Origin: Aurantiacibacter sp. MUD11
GTDB taxonomy: Bacteria; Pseudomonadota; Alphaproteobacteria; Sphingomonadales; Sphingomonadaceae
Direction of reading: 5' to 3'
Assembly (NCBI RefSeq): GCF_026967575.1
Contig: NZ_CP114054.1
Span: forward strand, 992,001 to 1,056,000
DNA length: 64,000 bases
Position numbers and translations under genes: made by a program. The notes below the pieces were generated by a model, which was not told the origin of the DNA, made no database searches, and saw only the letters and a list, made by a program, of their open reading frames with translations. The first letter of the stretch is position 1; each line of letters begins with the position of its first letter. Positions 52,357 through 63,637 of the stretch are shown in pieces.

Positions 52357-53421
52357 CTAGACGGTGGCTTCCAGCACCATGTTGGAGGGCGTTTCGGTGG
52401 CGCGGCGGACATTGCTGAAGCCGGCCTCGTTCAGCACCTCGGTCAGGCGCTTCTGGCCAGCCTGTGCACCCAGGCCCAGGCCCACTTCCTGCGCCAGCGA
52501 TGCCGGCACGCAGGCCATGCAGGAGAAGCCGTAGAAGATCTGCCCCATCGGGTGCATGTTCTCCGCCATGGTGTCGCCGGCGTTCGGCTCGACGATCATG
52601 AAGGTGCCATCGGGCTTGAGCGATTCCTTCACATGGCGAGCGGCGCCCACGGGATCGCCCATGTCGTGCAGTGCGTCGAAGATGCAGGCGAAGTCGAACC
52701 CGTCGCCCTCGTAGTCCTGCGCCCGCGCCACTTCGAAGCTGACGTTGGTGACGCCCTCTTCCGCCGCGCGTTCGCGGGCCTTCTCGATGGAAGGTTCGTG
52801 GAAGTCGTAGCCGACGAAAGTGGAGTTCGGATATTCCTTCGCCATCAGGATGGTCGAGGTGCCATAACCGCAGCCGATGTCCGCCACCTTGGCGCCCTTC
52901 TCCAGCCGCTCGGTAACGCCTTTCAGCGCGGGCAGCCACTCGGGGATCAGGTGCGCGGCATAGCCGGGTCGGAAGAAGCGGTCGACGCCGCAGAACATGC
53001 ACTGCGAATGCTCCGACCACGGACGGCCCTTGCCGGTCTTGAAGACCTCCACCGCCTTCTCGTGCATCTCGTACTGCGCGACGATCGACTGGATGAAGCC
53101 CTGCATGCAGGCTGGCTGGCCTTCGCGGGCGAAGATCAGCGCCTGTTCCGGCGTCAGTTCCCAGGTCATGTTGTCGGAGTCGAAATCGACGTAGCCAGCG
53201 GCCGAGATCGACCCCAGCCATTCGCGCAGGTACTTGCGCTCCATGCCGGTCTTCTCGACCAGCTGGTCCAGCGTCATCGGGCCTTCGCCGTCCATCGCCT
53301 CGAACACGCCGGCCTGGTCGCCCAGGTAGGCCATCATCAGGCTGACTGCGCCGGCCACATGGCCGATCACATGGCCGGCCATCTGTTCGACCTTGGCCAT
53401 ATCGATCTGTTCTTCGCTCAC
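52357..53421 (-). CDS. Class I SAM-dependent methyltransferase with winged-helix N-terminus
   Basis: 354 residues from the GTG at 53421, preceded by GGGAGAGGA; an earlier GTG at 53463 is less likely. Residues about 15-110 resemble the dimerisation winged helix of O-methyltransferases; residues about 165-300 hold the SAM fold (VADIGCGYGTSTILMA, FVGYDFHEPSIEKAR, DFACIFDALHDMGDP). Small-molecule methyltransferase of unknown substrate. Confidence 0.85.
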   Translation of the reverse strand: MSEEQIDMAKVEQMAGHVIGHVAGAVSLMMAYLGDQAGVFEAMDGEGPMTLDQLVEKTGMERKYLREWLGSISAAGYVDFDSDNMTWELTPEQALIFAREGQPACMQGFIQSIVAQYEMHEKAVEVFKTGKGRPWSEHSQCMFCGVDRFFRPGYAAHLIPEWLPALKGVTERLEKGAKVADIGCGYGTSTILMAKEYPNSTFVGYDFHEPSIEKARERAAEEGVTNVSFEVARAQDYEGDGFDFACIFDALHDMGDPVGAARHVKESLKPDGTFMIVEPNAGDTMAENMHPMGQIFYGFSCMACVPASLAQEVGLGLGAQAGQKRLTEVLNEAGFSNVRRATETPSNMVLEATV

Positions 53422-53485
53422 TTGTCCTCTCCCAAGATTGTCCGCGATCCCATCCGCGGCCACCTTAACACCCGTTACGGATACG

Positions 53486-53523
53486 AAAAGGGCCGCGGAA
53501 GCGTATTGCTCCCGCGGCCCGTT
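53486..53523 (-). terminator. Rho-independent terminator after pnp
   Basis: GGGCCGCGG (53490-53498) and CCGCGGCCC (53512-53520) form a 9-bp stem; on the minus strand the hairpin runs into TTTT. It lies just downstream of the pnp stop (53546). Confidence 0.85.
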
Positions 53524-53545
53524 TCAGTTCCCTTGCGGGAAAGGC

Positions 53546-55834
53546 TTAGTCGTCCTTCAGGAAGGCCGGCATGTGGTCGGGACCGTTGTCCTTGCCACCG
53601 TCACGGTCACGACCGCCACGGCCACCGCGATCGCCACCGCGACCGCCACGGTCACGACCGCCACCACGCGGACCACGACGGTCGCCACGCGGCTTGTCAC
53701 CACGCGGTTCGCGCGGCGGACGGGTGTCTTCCAGCTCTTCGCCGGTTTCCTGGTCGACCACGCGCATCGACAGGCGGACCTTGCCGCGGTTGTCGATCTC
53801 GAGGACCTTGACCTTCACTTCCTGGCCTTCCGACACGACGTCGGTCGGCTTTTCGACGCGCTCGTTCTTCATTTCGGACACGTGGACGAGGCCGTCCTTG
53901 CCACCCATGAAGTTCACGAAGGCGCCGAAGTCGACGATGTTGACGACCTTGCCGGTGTAGATCTTGCCGACTTCGGCTTCTTCCACGATGCCTTCGATCC
54001 ACGCCTTTGCAGCCGCGATTTCGTCAGCATTCGAGGACGAGATCTTGATCACGCCTTCGTCGTCGATGTCCACCTTCGCACCGGTTTCGGCCACGATCTC
54101 GCGGATCACCTTGCCGCCGGTGCCGATGACGTCGCGGATCTTCGACTTGTCGATCTGCATCGTCTCGATACGCGGAGCGTGCTTGGACACTTCACCGCGC
54201 GAACCCGACAGGGCCTTGTTCATTTCACCCAGGATGTGCGACCGGCCGGCCTTGGCCTGCTCCAGCGCCTTTTCCATGATTTCCTTGGTGATGCCGGCAA
54301 CCTTGATGTCCATCTGGAGCGAGGTGATGCCCTTCTCCGAACCGGCCACCTTGAAGTCCATGTCGCCCAGGTGATCTTCGTCACCCAGGATGTCGGACAG
54401 CACGGCGAAGTCTTCGCCTTCGAGGATCAGGCCCATGGCGATGCCGGAAACCGGACGTTCGATCGGAACGCCGGCGTCCATCATCGACAGACAGCCGCCG
54501 CAGACGGTCGCCATCGAGCTCGAGCCGTTGGACTCGGTGATGTCGGACAGCACGCGGATGGTGTAGGGGAAGTCCTCATGGTCGGGCAGCACCGGGTGCA
54601 GCGCACGCCATGCCAGCTTGCCGTGGCCGGTCTCGCGACGGCCGGTGAAGCCGAAGCGGCCAACTTCGCCGACCGAATAGGGCGGGAAGTTATAGTGCAG
54701 CATGAAGTGGTTGTAGGAGAGACCCTCCAGACCATCGATCATCTGCTCGGCATCCTTGGTGCCCAGCGTGGTGGTGCAGATCGCCTGCGTTTCACCGCGC
54801 GTGAACAGCGCCGAACCGTGAGTGCGCGGCAGCATGCCGACCATCGCCTCGATCGGGCGAACCTGGTCCAGCTTGCGGCCGTCGATGCGCTGGCCGTCCT
54901 TCAGGATGGCGCCGCGCACGATTTCCGCTTCCAGCTTCTTGACCGCCTTGTTGGCGACCATCTGCGTCTGCGGCTCTTCCTCGGCGAAGGCCTCCTTGGC
55001 CTTTTCACGCGCCGCGTTGAGCGCGTTGGAACGGGCCGACTTGTCGGTCAGCTTGTAGGCAGCGGCGATGTCGTCACCGACGATGCCACGCAGCTTTTCC
55101 TTGATCGCGGCGGTATCGTCCGAAGTGTCGATTTCCCACGGATCCTTGGCGGCCTGCTCGGCCAGCTCGATGATCGCGCCGATGACCTTCTTGGATTCCT
55201 CGTGCGCGAACATGACGGCGCCGAGCATTTCGTCTTCGGTCAGTTCCTTGGCTTCGGATTCGACCATCATCACGGCGTTCTGCGTGGCCGCGACGACCAA
55301 GTCGAGGCGACCTTCTTCGTCGAGCGCGGTCGAGAGCGAGGGGTTGAGCTCGTATTCGCCATTGCGGAAGCCGACGCGGGCAGCGCCGATCGGACCCATG
55401 AAGGGAACGCCGCTGATGGTGAGCGCAGCCGAAGCGGCGATCATGGCGACGATATCCGGCTCGGTCTCGCCGTCATACGACAGGACCTGGCAGATCACGT
55501 TGATTTCGTTGTAGAAGCCTTCCGGGAAGAGCGGCCGCACCGGGCGGTCGATCAGGCGGGAGACCAGCGTTTCCTTCTCTGTGGCGCGACCTTCGCGCTT
55601 GAAGAAGCCGCCCGGGATACGGCCCGCAGCGGAGAACTTTTCCTGGTAGTGCACGGTGAGCGGGAAGAAGTCCTGCCCCTCGCGAACGGACTTGGCGGCA
55701 GTCACGGCGCACAGCACCACGGTTTCGCCATAGGTGGCCAGAACGGCACCGTCAGCCTGACGGGCAATACGGCCGGTTTCCAGAGTGAGGGTTTTTCCGC
55801 CCCACTCCAGCGATACGGTTTTCGTGTCGAACAT
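53546..55834 (-). CDS. pnp: Polynucleotide phosphorylase
   Basis: 762 residues from the ATG at 55834, with AGAAGGAAAA upstream. Two RNase PH domains, a KH domain ([15 protein letters not shown]) and an S1 domain ([18 protein letters not shown]) are complete. It degrades RNA 3' to 5' with phosphate. The tail after the S1 domain is unusually rich in Arg-Gly-Gly and Asp-Arg repeats before PAFLKDD. rpsO lies upstream at normal order. Confidence 0.97.
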   Translation of the reverse strand: MFDTKTVSLEWGGKTLTLETGRIARQADGAVLATYGETVVLCAVTAAKSVREGQDFFPLTVHYQEKFSAAGRIPGGFFKREGRATEKETLVSRLIDRPVRPLFPEGFYNEINVICQVLSYDGETEPDIVAMIAASAALTISGVPFMGPIGAARVGFRNGEYELNPSLSTALDEEGRLDLVVAATQNAVMMVESEAKELTEDEMLGAVMFAHEESKKVIGAIIELAEQAAKDPWEIDTSDDTAAIKEKLRGIVGDDIAAAYKLTDKSARSNALNAAREKAKEAFAEEEPQTQMVANKAVKKLEAEIVRGAILKDGQRIDGRKLDQVRPIEAMVGMLPRTHGSALFTRGETQAICTTTLGTKDAEQMIDGLEGLSYNHFMLHYNFPPYSVGEVGRFGFTGRRETGHGKLAWRALHPVLPDHEDFPYTIRVLSDITESNGSSSMATVCGGCLSMMDAGVPIERPVSGIAMGLILEGEDFAVLSDILGDEDHLGDMDFKVAGSEKGITSLQMDIKVAGITKEIMEKALEQAKAGRSHILGEMNKALSGSRGEVSKHAPRIETMQIDKSKIRDVIGTGGKVIREIVAETGAKVDIDDEGVIKISSSNADEIAAAKAWIEGIVEEAEVGKIYTGKVVNIVDFGAFVNFMGGKDGLVHVSEMKNERVEKPTDVVSEGQEVKVKVLEIDNRGKVRLSMRVVDQETGEELEDTRPPREPRGDKPRGDRRGPRGGGRDRGGRGGDRGGRGGRDRDGGKDNGPDHMPAFLKDD

Positions 55835-56003
55835 TGATTTTCCTTCTGAACCCGCCCGGCCATATTGCCGCGCGGGGCCTACAGTTTCCGGGGGAACCGT
55901 CCCGGTCCGGTGTGGGGCCTTTCGCGCCCCATAGCCCCTCCACCGAATTGTGAAGGATGCTGATTGGTATGCGATCCGTATGTGACGGTTCGCAGATAGA
56001 CGA

Positions 56004-56025
56004 AGCGGCCCGCATCGGGGCCGCT
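56004..56025 (-). promoter_or_regulatory. Hairpin in the rpsO-pnp gap
   Basis: AGCGGCCC (56004-56011) pairs with GGGCCGCT (56018-56025). No T-run follows on the minus strand, so it may be an RNase III-type processing or autoregulatory hairpin of the pnp leader rather than a full terminator. Confidence 0.45.
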
Positions 56026-56036
56026 CCGGGTAATTC

Positions 56037-56306
56037 TTACTTACGAAGACCCAGCTTCTGGATCAGGGCGTTGTAGCGGCCAAGATCCTTCTTTTTCAGA
56101 TAGGCCAGCAGCGAACGACGCTTGTTGACCATCTTCAGCAGGCCACGACGGGAATGGTTATCCTTGTGGTGGTCCTTGAAGTGCTCCGTCAGGTTGCGGA
56201 TGCGCTCGGTCAGGATAGCGACCTGGACTTCCGGCGAACCGGTGTCGCCCTTGGCAGTCGCGTTGTCCTTGATGATCTCGGTCTTCTTCTCGGCAGTAAC
56301 CGACAT
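56037..56306 (-). CDS. rpsO: 30S ribosomal protein S15
   Basis: 89 residues, the usual length. [33 protein letters not shown] and [21 protein letters not shown] are canonical. AAAGG precedes the ATG at 56306. Standard truB-rpsO-pnp order. Confidence 0.98.
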   Translation of the reverse strand: MSVTAEKKTEIIKDNATAKGDTGSPEVQVAILTERIRNLTEHFKDHHKDNHSRRGLLKMVNKRRSLLAYLKKKDLGRYNALIQKLGLRK

Positions 56307-56331
56307 AGTACTCTTACCTTTCGCGGTATCT

Positions 56332-57312
56332 TCAAACGTTGAAACCCCGCACGACTTTCATCGCGCCCCCTTCGAGTTCCACCAGAGCCACCGGGACATC
56401 GCCCAGCTTGGCAAAGTAGAGCCCGTCGGGATGGGGCAATCCGGAAACGACCCGGCCTTGTCTGGCCGCCTGCGCACTATCCGGATCGAGAGCGAGGGCC
56501 GGGATACCGTCCAGCCCCGCCTCCAATGGCAGGAGGTGGTCTTGAAGTGGCGCGCCCTTACCGATTTCGTTCAGTTTGTCCAGCGAAATCGCCTGATTCT
56601 CGCTGAAAGGGCCAGCCTTGATGCGACGTAGATAGGTGACGTGCCCCACGGTTCCAAGGGCGTGTGCGATATCCCGTGCAAGACTGCGGATATAGGTCCC
56701 CTTGCTGACATGGGCGACCAGGGTGACGCTGTCGGCCAGTTCCAGCGGCGCCTGCGGGTCGTAGGGGTCAGGCCGGCCACGGGTGGTGGCGAAGGCGGAT
56801 TCGAGACCTGCCGGCCCTGCCCCGCCTAACACTTCCAGCGAATGCACGGTGACCGCGCGCTTCTCCAGTTCCACCTCCTCGCCCGCGCGGGCGAGGTCAT
56901 AGGCGCGCTTGCCGTCCACCTTCAGGGCCGAATATTTCGGCGGCACCTGCTCGATGGGGCCGGTGAAATGCTCGCAGATTGCCGCCACCGCCGCACGCGG
57001 CGGGCGGCGGTCGGAACGCTCTACCACTTCGCCCTCGGCATCCAGCGTGTCGGTCTCCTCGCCGAACTGGAGCGTGAATTCGTAGGTCTTGTCGCTGTCG
57101 AGCATCCTGCCCGAGAGCTTGGTCGCCTCGCCCAGCGCGATCGGCAGCACGCCCTCGGCCAGCGGGTCCAGCGTGCCGCCGTGCCCCACCTTCACCTTGC
57201 CATAGCCCGCCTCGCGCAGGTTGCGCTTCACCGCGGCCACCGCCTGCGTCGAGCCGAGGCCGCGCGGCTTGTCGAGGACGATCCATCCGTGGGGGGCTGC
57301 CTTGCTATCCAT
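56332..57312 (-). CDS. truB: tRNA pseudouridine(55) synthase
   Basis: 326 residues. [13 protein letters not shown], then [19 protein letters not shown] with the catalytic Asp, then [10 protein letters not shown] and [16 protein letters not shown] [12 protein letters not shown]. It makes pseudouridine 55 in the T-loop of tRNAs. It lies 25 bases upstream of rpsO on the same strand. Confidence 0.96.
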   Translation of the reverse strand: MDSKAAPHGWIVLDKPRGLGSTQAVAAVKRNLREAGYGKVKVGHGGTLDPLAEGVLPIALGEATKLSGRMLDSDKTYEFTLQFGEETDTLDAEGEVVERSDRRPPRAAVAAICEHFTGPIEQVPPKYSALKVDGKRAYDLARAGEEVELEKRAVTVHSLEVLGGAGPAGLESAFATTRGRPDPYDPQAPLELADSVTLVAHVSKGTYIRSLARDIAHALGTVGHVTYLRRIKAGPFSENQAISLDKLNEIGKGAPLQDHLLPLEAGLDGIPALALDPDSAQAARQGRVVSGLPHPDGLYFAKLGDVPVALVELEGGAMKVVRGFNV

Positions 57313-57398
57313 GCTGTGCCCAATGGCGACTGCAAGCCCGCTGGTAAAGTGCGCCGCTTCTCGGCATGTTGCCGCAAAAGCTCGTGACAGGGGGAAAA

Positions 57399-58979
57399 AT
57401 GGCCACGACTACAGCGACGCAGAGCGGTTTCCTGGGATGGGTCGAACGCACCGGCAACCGGCTGCCGGATCCGGTGCTGCTGTTCGTCTATTTCATCGCC
57501 ATCCTCGTCGCCATTTCGGTGGTTGCCGGGCTGGCTGGCTGGTCTGCCCCGCACCCGGCGGAGATCGATCCCGACACCGGCACCAATCGCATCGTGTTCG
57601 TCGAAAGCCTGCTGTCGACAGAGAACCTGCGCCGCCTGCTGACCGAGGTTCCCGAAACCTTCACCAGCTTCCCGCCTTTGGGCTTCGTGCTGGTAGTGAT
57701 GCTGGGCGCGGGCGTGGCCGAACGTTCCGGCCTGTTCACCACGGCAATGCATGCCAGCGTCGCCAACGTGCCGCGCTTCTGGCTGACTCCGGCGGTGGCC
57801 TTCGCCTGCATGATGGCCAACCACGCCGCCGACGCCGCCTTCGTGGTGATGATCCCGCTGGCGGCCATCATCTACCACGCGGCAGGACGCCATCCGCTGG
57901 TGGGCATTGCGGTGAGCTTTGCCGCCGTTTCGGGTGCCTTCTCGGCCAATCTCATGCCCGGCCAGCTCGATGCGCTGCTGCTCGGCATTACCGAAGCGGC
58001 GGTGCAGACCGTGTTCGGCGACTACGTAATCAACATCGCTGGCAACTGGTATTTCATCGCCGCCATGACTTTCGCCTACCTGCCGGTGATCTGGTACGTG
58101 ACCGACCGCGTGATCGAGCCGCGGCTTGGCACCTACGACAAGGCGCTGCGGGGAGAGGCTCCGGCGGAGGAAGCGCTGGACGATATCACGCCCGAACAGA
58201 AGCGCGGGATGCGCAATGCCGGTCTCGTCGCCCTGGGGCTTGTCGCCCTGTGGGTCTTCCTCGCCGTCGGCCCGGTCGCTCCGCTGGTGGACGAAACCGC
58301 CGCCCCGGAGGCACGCCTCAACCCGCTCTACCGCAGCCTGCTGCCGTTCTTCCTGCTGATCTTCCTGCTGCCCGGTTACGCCTACGGCCGAGCGGCCGGC
58401 ACCATCGACAACCACCGCGACCTGATCGCCATGATGGCCGAGGCGATGAAGGACATGGCATATTACCTCGTCCTCAGCTTCGTGGCGGCGCATTTCGTCG
58501 CCATGTTTGCCTGGTCGAACATGGGCATCGTGCTCGCCGTCACCGGCGCCGACGCGCTGAAAGCCAGCGGCTTGCCGATGTGGGCCATGCTGATCGCCAT
58601 CCTGATGTTCGGGGCCGCGCTCAACCTGCTGATCGGTTCCGCCAGCGCCAAGTGGAGCGTGCTTGCCCCGGTGCTGGTGCCGATGCTGATGCTGGTCGGC
58701 ATCTCGCCCGAGATGACCACCGCGGCCTATCGCGTGGGCGACAGCGCCACCAACATCATCACTCCGCTGATGGTCTATTTCCCGCTGATCCTGATCTTCT
58801 GCCAGCGCTGGAACAAGCACTTCGGCCTCGGTAGTCTGACCGCGCTGATGATGCCATATTTCTTCGGCATCATGGCGGCGGGCATTGCCATCACCATCAC
58901 CTGGGTGGTCTTCGACATCCCGCTGGGGCCGGGCGTGGGCGTGTTCATGGACATTCCCGCCGCCACGGCGAGCGAGTGA
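57399..58979 (+). CDS. AbgT-family transporter
   Basis: 526 residues from the ATG at 57399, with AGGGGG upstream. About twelve hydrophobic segments; MLGAGVAERSGLF, ANHAADAAFVVMIPLAAI, GAFSANLMPGQLDALLLG and the two pore hairpins are those of p-aminobenzoyl-glutamate transporters. The name reflects E. coli AbgT; relatives export sulfonamides. It overlaps the next gene by GTGA. Confidence 0.9.
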   Translation: MATTTATQSGFLGWVERTGNRLPDPVLLFVYFIAILVAISVVAGLAGWSAPHPAEIDPDTGTNRIVFVESLLSTENLRRLLTEVPETFTSFPPLGFVLVVMLGAGVAERSGLFTTAMHASVANVPRFWLTPAVAFACMMANHAADAAFVVMIPLAAIIYHAAGRHPLVGIAVSFAAVSGAFSANLMPGQLDALLLGITEAAVQTVFGDYVINIAGNWYFIAAMTFAYLPVIWYVTDRVIEPRLGTYDKALRGEAPAEEALDDITPEQKRGMRNAGLVALGLVALWVFLAVGPVAPLVDETAAPEARLNPLYRSLLPFFLLIFLLPGYAYGRAAGTIDNHRDLIAMMAEAMKDMAYYLVLSFVAAHFVAMFAWSNMGIVLAVTGADALKASGLPMWAMLIAILMFGAALNLLIGSASAKWSVLAPVLVPMLMLVGISPEMTTAAYRVGDSATNIITPLMVYFPLILIFCQRWNKHFGLGSLTALMMPYFFGIMAAGIAITITWVVFDIPLGPGVGVFMDIPAATASE

Positions 58980-59467
58980 AGCAGCTCCTGATCGTCTGGT
59001 TCTCGCGCACCGGCGGCAGCCGGCAATTGGCCGAGGCTGCGCGTGACGGGGCCGAGGACACCGGTGAGGTGGAGACCAGCTTCCTCCGCGCCGAGGACGC
59101 TGGGCCGGACGACCTGCTCAGCGCCGATGGCTACATCTTCGCTTGCCCGGAAAACCTCGCCGCCATGGCGGGCGAGATGAAAGCCTTCTTCGACCGCAGC
59201 TATTACGAGGTGCTTGGCCGCATCGAGGGCCGCCCCTACGCCGCGCTGATTTGCGCCGGTTCGGACGGGGAAAACGCGCAAAGGCAGCTGGAACGCATCT
59301 GCACCGGCTGGCGGCTCAAGCGCGTGGCCGACACCCGGATCACCAACGTGGGCGCGCAGACCAAGGAAGAGATCCTCAGCCGGAAGGTGATCGCCGAAGC
59401 GGAACTTGCAAAGGCGCGCGAGACCGGCGCGACGCTGGCTGCCGGGCTGGAAATGGGCGTGTTCTGA
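58976..59467 (+). CDS. Flavodoxin-family protein
   Basis: 163 residues from a GTG that overlaps the previous stop. The FMN phosphate loop is WFSRTGGSRQL; GYIFACPENLAAMAGEMKAF and FDRSYYEVLG follow the flavodoxin-like NAD(P)H oxidoreductase fold. Substrate unknown. Confidence 0.85.
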   Translation: MKQLLIVWFSRTGGSRQLAEAARDGAEDTGEVETSFLRAEDAGPDDLLSADGYIFACPENLAAMAGEMKAFFDRSYYEVLGRIEGRPYAALICAGSDGENAQRQLERICTGWRLKRVADTRITNVGAQTKEEILSRKVIAEAELAKARETGATLAAGLEMGVF

Positions 59468-59471
59468 CCGC

Positions 59472-60053
59472 CTAGCCGTACATCCTGAGCTGCTCGGCGA
59501 AATGCTGGCGGCACAGCGCGACATAACGTTCGTTTCCGCCGATTTCGGTCTGCGAGCCCTCATCCACGGCATCTCCCGCGGCATCGACGCGCAGGTTCAT
59601 CGTCGCCTTGCGGCCGCAATGGCAGACGGCCTTCAGCTCCACCAACGCATCGGCGATGCCCAGCAATATGGCCGAGCCGGGGAACAGGTCACCCCGGAAA
59701 TCGGTGCGCAGGCCGTAGCACAGCACCGGGATATTGCCCTCGTCTGCCAGCCGGGCGCATTGCCACACCTGCGTGGCGGTGAGGAACTGTGCCTCGTCGA
59801 TCAGCACGCAGGCGAGCGATTCCTGCCCGTGCCGATCCATCACGTCGCGCCACAGGTTTGTGCCGGGGGTGAAGCGGCTGGCATCGGCGGTCAGGCCGAT
59901 ACGGCTGGCGATGGGATGGTCGGAACGGTTGTCGATCGCGGCGGTCCACAGCATCGTCGCCATGCCGCGTTCGCGGTAGTTGAAATCGGCCTGCAGCAGT
60001 GTGGTCGATTTCCCCGCATTCATGCTGGCGTAGTAGAAATAGAGCTTGGCCAT
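59472..60053 (-). CDS. tdk: Thymidine kinase
   Basis: 193 residues. P-loop YASMNAGKSTTLLQ at the start, VLIDEAQFLT Walker B-like motif and the zinc-binding pair CHCGRKATMNLR near the C-terminus (two more Cys/His further on are not obvious). Phosphorylates thymidine with ATP. Confidence 0.94.
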   Translation of the reverse strand: MAKLYFYYASMNAGKSTTLLQADFNYRERGMATMLWTAAIDNRSDHPIASRIGLTADASRFTPGTNLWRDVMDRHGQESLACVLIDEAQFLTATQVWQCARLADEGNIPVLCYGLRTDFRGDLFPGSAILLGIADALVELKAVCHCGRKATMNLRVDAAGDAVDEGSQTEIGGNERYVALCRQHFAEQLRMYG

Positions 60054-60115
60054 GCGCCCATGGCTAATGCCATTCGCGCGATTCCGACAAGCAGGCGGAT
60101 CGCCCTGTCCGGTGA

Positions 60116-60508
60116 TTATTCCTCGTCGAGGTCGCGGCGGACGCGCGGATCGTCCAGCAGGCTGTCGATCCGGCTGGCCTCGTCGAAGCTCTCGTCGGCG
60201 CGGAATTGCAGCTTGGGGGCGAATTTCAGGCCCAGACGCTGGGCCACCTCGCGCTGGAAGAAGGCGGTGTTGGTGCGCAGCGCCTTCACCACCACGGCCT
60301 CGTCCTCGCCCAGCAGCGGCTTCACATAGACCTTGGCGTTGCGCAGATCGGGCGACATGCGCACCTCGGTGACGGAGATGTTGTGGGCGGAGAGCACGTC
60401 GTCGTGCGCCTCGCCGCGCGCCAGCAGTTCGGAGAGGATGTGCCGCACCCGTTCGCCCACCTTCAGCAGGCGGACGGACTGGTCTTCAGGCTTGGAATGA
60501 CGCGCCAT
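60116..60508 (-). CDS. rbfA: Ribosome-binding factor A
   Basis: 130 residues from the ATG at 60508, which overlaps the upstream thioesterase stop. [36 protein letters not shown] and [20 protein letters not shown] are the KH-type fold of RbfA, needed for maturation of the 30S subunit. Confidence 0.95.
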   Translation of the reverse strand: MARHSKPEDQSVRLLKVGERVRHILSELLARGEAHDDVLSAHNISVTEVRMSPDLRNAKVYVKPLLGEDEAVVVKALRTNTAFFQREVAQRLGLKFAPKLQFRADESFDEASRIDSLLDDPRVRRDLDEE

Positions 60509-60933
60509 CAGCCGTCTCCTTCGACTTTGCCCTGCCCCGGCCATTCGGTGACCATCGAGGTCGCCGTGGCACGCGCGCTGAGCTTGCCTTCATGGTCGAA
60601 CAGTTCGGCTTCGAGGAAGCAGATCCGCCGCCCGGCCTTCACCGCCCGCGCCTTCACAATGATGCGCTCCATCGCGACGGGGCGCAACAGCGACATGTTG
60701 ATGTCCAGCGTCAGCTGCAACTTGCCGTCGGTGGCCAGGTAGACCGCCGCGCCGAGCGCCTCGTCGATCGGACCGGCCAGCAGTCCGCCCTGCACCTTGC
60801 CGCGCATGGTGGCGAATTCCGGCGGCGGCATGAAGGCCATCTCCACCGTCAGCGTCTCCTTGTCGAAGGAAACGAATTCGGCGCCCATCAGCTTGGCCGA
60901 GGGCCAGGCGGGAGCAAGGTGTTCATTGGTCAT
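60508..60933 (-). CDS. PaaI-type hotdog thioesterase
   Basis: 141 residues from the ATG at 60933 (a GTG at 60948 is an alternative). The hotdog motif [21 protein letters not shown] and [11 protein letters not shown] mark an acyl-CoA thioesterase of the PaaI/4HBT group. It sits between infB and rbfA, coupled to the latter by TGATG. Confidence 0.85.
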   Translation of the reverse strand: MTNEHLAPAWPSAKLMGAEFVSFDKETLTVEMAFMPPPEFATMRGKVQGGLLAGPIDEALGAAVYLATDGKLQLTLDINMSLLRPVAMERIIVKARAVKAGRRICFLEAELFDHEGKLSARATATSMVTEWPGQGKVEGDG

Positions 60934-61071
60934 CGGGCTATCCACCACGGCGGCGCGCCGAGAAAGGCAACGGCAGGGGCGAAGAGCTTGAAAGAGCAGC
61001 CATGGCGCCTGTCAGAGACATGGTGCCGGCAGCGATCCTTCTAGCGCCCTTCGCGCCCGCCCTCGCTTCGC

Positions 61072-63582
61072 TCAAAGCGTGCGCTCTTCTTCCTTCACCT
61101 CGAAGACTTCAAGCTGGTCGCCCGCCTGGATGTCGTTCGTGTCTTCCAGAACCACACCGCATTCGAGACCCGCGCGGACTTCGTCCACGTCGTCCTTGAA
61201 GCGACGCAGGCTGGCGATGGTCGTGGCCGAGACGATGACATCGTCGCGGGTAAGACGGGCGTGCAGACCCTTGCGGATGACGCCTTCTTCCACCAGCAGG
61301 CCAGCGGCCTTGTCGCGCTTGCCGGCAGGGAAGACCTGCTTGACGGCGGCACGGCCGACCACGTTTTCGACCTTGAGCGGGCCGAGTTCGCCCAGCAGCT
61401 CCTTGGTGATCTCGTCGGTCAGGTGATAGATCACGTCGTGATACATCATGCGCACGCCATCGCGCTTCACCAGTTCGCGCGCCTTGGCGTTCGGACGCAC
61501 GTTGAAGCCGATGATCGGCGCCTTGGAAGCGCTCGCGAGGGTCACGTCGGTCTCGGTGATGGCGCCAACGCCCGCGTGCAGCACGCGCACCTTGATGTCG
61601 TCATTCGAGAGGTTGTGCAGCGCCGAGGTGATTGCCTCGACCGAACCCTGCACGTCCGCCTTCACCACCACCGGCCATTCAATGACGTTCGACTTGTTGA
61701 ACATCGTATCGAAGCTGGTCGGTGCCAGTGCGGTGCGCTTCTCGGTTTCCTTTTCCTTGCGGTACTGGGAAACCTCACGGGCGCGCTGCTCGTTCTCGAC
61801 CACGGTCAGCTTGTCGCCGGCAGACGGCACGCCGCTCAGGCCCAGCACTTCGACCGGAACCGACGGGCCGGCTTCCTTCACCTGCTTGCCCTGATCGTTG
61901 ACCAGCGCACGCACGCGGCCACTTTCGGTGCCGACCACGAAGGTGTCGCCACGCTTCAGCGTGCCGCGATTGACGAGCACGGTGGCGACCGGGCCGCGGC
62001 CCTTGTCCAGCTGCGCCTCGATCACGGTGGCTTCGGCATCGCGATCCGGACGCGCCTTGAGCTCGAGCAGTTCGGCCTGCAGGTGGATCTTCTCGATCAG
62101 CTCGTCGAGGCCCGCGCCGGTCTTGGCCGACACCTCGGCATCGAGCACGTCGCCCGACATCTCTTCGACGATGACCTCGTGCTCCAGCAGGCGCGTGCGC
62201 ACCTGGTTGGGATCGGCCTCGGGCTTGTCGCACTTGTTGATCGCCACGATCAGCGGGACGTTGGCCGACTTGGCGTGATTGATGGCCTCGATCGTCTGCG
62301 GCATGATGCCATCGTCGGCAGCCACCACCAGCACCACGATGTCGGTAACGTTGGCACCGCGTGCGCGCATTTCGGTAAAGGCGGCGTGGCCCGGCGTATC
62401 GAGGAAGGTGATCTTCGAGCCGTCCTTCGTCTTCACCTGGTAGGCGCCGATGTGCTGGGTGATGCCACCGGCCTCGCCCTTGGTCACATTGGTCTTGCGC
62501 AGGGCGTCCAGCAGGCTGGTCTTGCCGTGGTCGACGTGGCCCATGACGGCCACGACCGGCGGACGCGGCTGCTTGGTTTCTTCCGGATCCTCGTCCTCGC
62601 TGGTGTCGATGTCGACATCGGCCTCGGACACCTTCTGGATGTTGTGGCCGAACTGTTCGACCAGCAGCTCCGCGGTGTCCTGGTCGATGGTCTGGTTGAC
62701 CGTCACCATCATGTCGAGGTTGAAGAGTTCCTTCACCAGGTCGGCACCCTTCTCGCCCATGCGCTTGGCGAGTTCGGCCACGGTGATGACTTCCGGCACC
62801 ACCACGTCGCGAACCTGCTTCTCTCGCGGCTGGCTCGAGCCACCGCCCTGGGCGCGGCGTTCCTTCTCACGCGCACGCTTCAGCGCGGCGAGCGAGCGGG
62901 CACGGCGGCCCTCGTCCTCGTTCAGCGCGCGATTGACGGTCAGCTTGCCCGAACGACGCTTGTCGGCAGCACCGCCGCCACGATCGGCGCGGCCGCCCTT
63001 CTTCTCTTCCTTCTTCTTTTCCGGACGCTTGGGCTCCGGACGCGCCACGGGCGTGAACTTGCGCGCTGCCGGCTTCTTCGAGCCGTCGTCAGCTTCCTCG
63101 GCCGGCTCTGCCGGGGCTTCCTTGGCGGCCTTGGCGGCAGCCTCTTCCTCGGCCTTGCGCTGCTTCTCGGCCTCTTCCTCGGCCTTGCGGTTTTCCTCGG
63201 CGCGCTTCTTTTCCTCTTCGGCAGCCTTCTTGGCCTGCTCTTCCTCGCGCTTGCGCGCTTCCTCGGCCAGGCGCAGCCGCTCTTCCTCGGCCTCGCGCTG
63301 CAGGCGCTTCACCTTTTCCTGCGGCGTTTCGCCAGCCGGGGCCTTCTTGGGCGCAGCCTTCTTGGCCGCCGGAGGCGGAGGCGGCGGTGGCGGCGGCGGA
63401 GGCGGCGGCGCTGCCGCGGGCTCCTCGCCCGGCTTCACGAGCTTGCGACGACGCTTTACCTCGACCGCAACCTTGTTGGTGCGACCGTGGCTGAAGGTCT
63501 GCTTGACCTCCCCAGCATCGACCGAGCGCTTCAGCCCCAAGGGTTTGCGGGTGCGCTTCGGAGTGTCGTTTTCTTCGCTCAT
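61072..63582 (-). CDS. infB: Translation initiation factor IF-2
   Basis: 836 residues. A long Ala/Glu/Lys-rich N-terminal region with an unbroken run of 13 prolines (about residues 58-70) precedes the G domain: [16 protein letters not shown] (G1), DTPGHAAF (G3), [10 protein letters not shown] (G4). C-terminal domains II-IV are complete. It brings fMet-tRNA to the 30S subunit. The ylxR-infB order is standard; ylxR lies upstream on the right edge. Confidence 0.97.
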   Translation of the reverse strand: MSEENDTPKRTRKPLGLKRSVDAGEVKQTFSHGRTNKVAVEVKRRRKLVKPGEEPAAAPPPPPPPPPPPPPAAKKAAPKKAPAGETPQEKVKRLQREAEEERLRLAEEARKREEEQAKKAAEEEKKRAEENRKAEEEAEKQRKAEEEAAAKAAKEAPAEPAEEADDGSKKPAARKFTPVARPEPKRPEKKKEEKKGGRADRGGGAADKRRSGKLTVNRALNEDEGRRARSLAALKRAREKERRAQGGGSSQPREKQVRDVVVPEVITVAELAKRMGEKGADLVKELFNLDMMVTVNQTIDQDTAELLVEQFGHNIQKVSEADVDIDTSEDEDPEETKQPRPPVVAVMGHVDHGKTSLLDALRKTNVTKGEAGGITQHIGAYQVKTKDGSKITFLDTPGHAAFTEMRARGANVTDIVVLVVAADDGIMPQTIEAINHAKSANVPLIVAINKCDKPEADPNQVRTRLLEHEVIVEEMSGDVLDAEVSAKTGAGLDELIEKIHLQAELLELKARPDRDAEATVIEAQLDKGRGPVATVLVNRGTLKRGDTFVVGTESGRVRALVNDQGKQVKEAGPSVPVEVLGLSGVPSAGDKLTVVENEQRAREVSQYRKEKETEKRTALAPTSFDTMFNKSNVIEWPVVVKADVQGSVEAITSALHNLSNDDIKVRVLHAGVGAITETDVTLASASKAPIIGFNVRPNAKARELVKRDGVRMMYHDVIYHLTDEITKELLGELGPLKVENVVGRAAVKQVFPAGKRDKAAGLLVEEGVIRKGLHARLTRDDVIVSATTIASLRRFKDDVDEVRAGLECGVVLEDTNDIQAGDQLEVFEVKEEERTL

Positions 63583-63637
63583 ATGCTCGTACTAATCCTT
63601 CAAATTCAAACAGTCACGCTGGCCCTTGCGGGTAGCG

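Noticed and set aside
53571..53960. Long Arg/Pro/Ser-rich plus-strand frames opposite pnp, infB and other GC-rich genes
   Set aside because: They lie antisense to well-known proteins, have no family motifs or ribosome sites, and follow from the third-position GC bias of the real genes.
53393..55837. 814-codon plus-strand frame covering pnp
   Set aside because: Antisense to an unmistakable PNPase; composition is the mirror of it.
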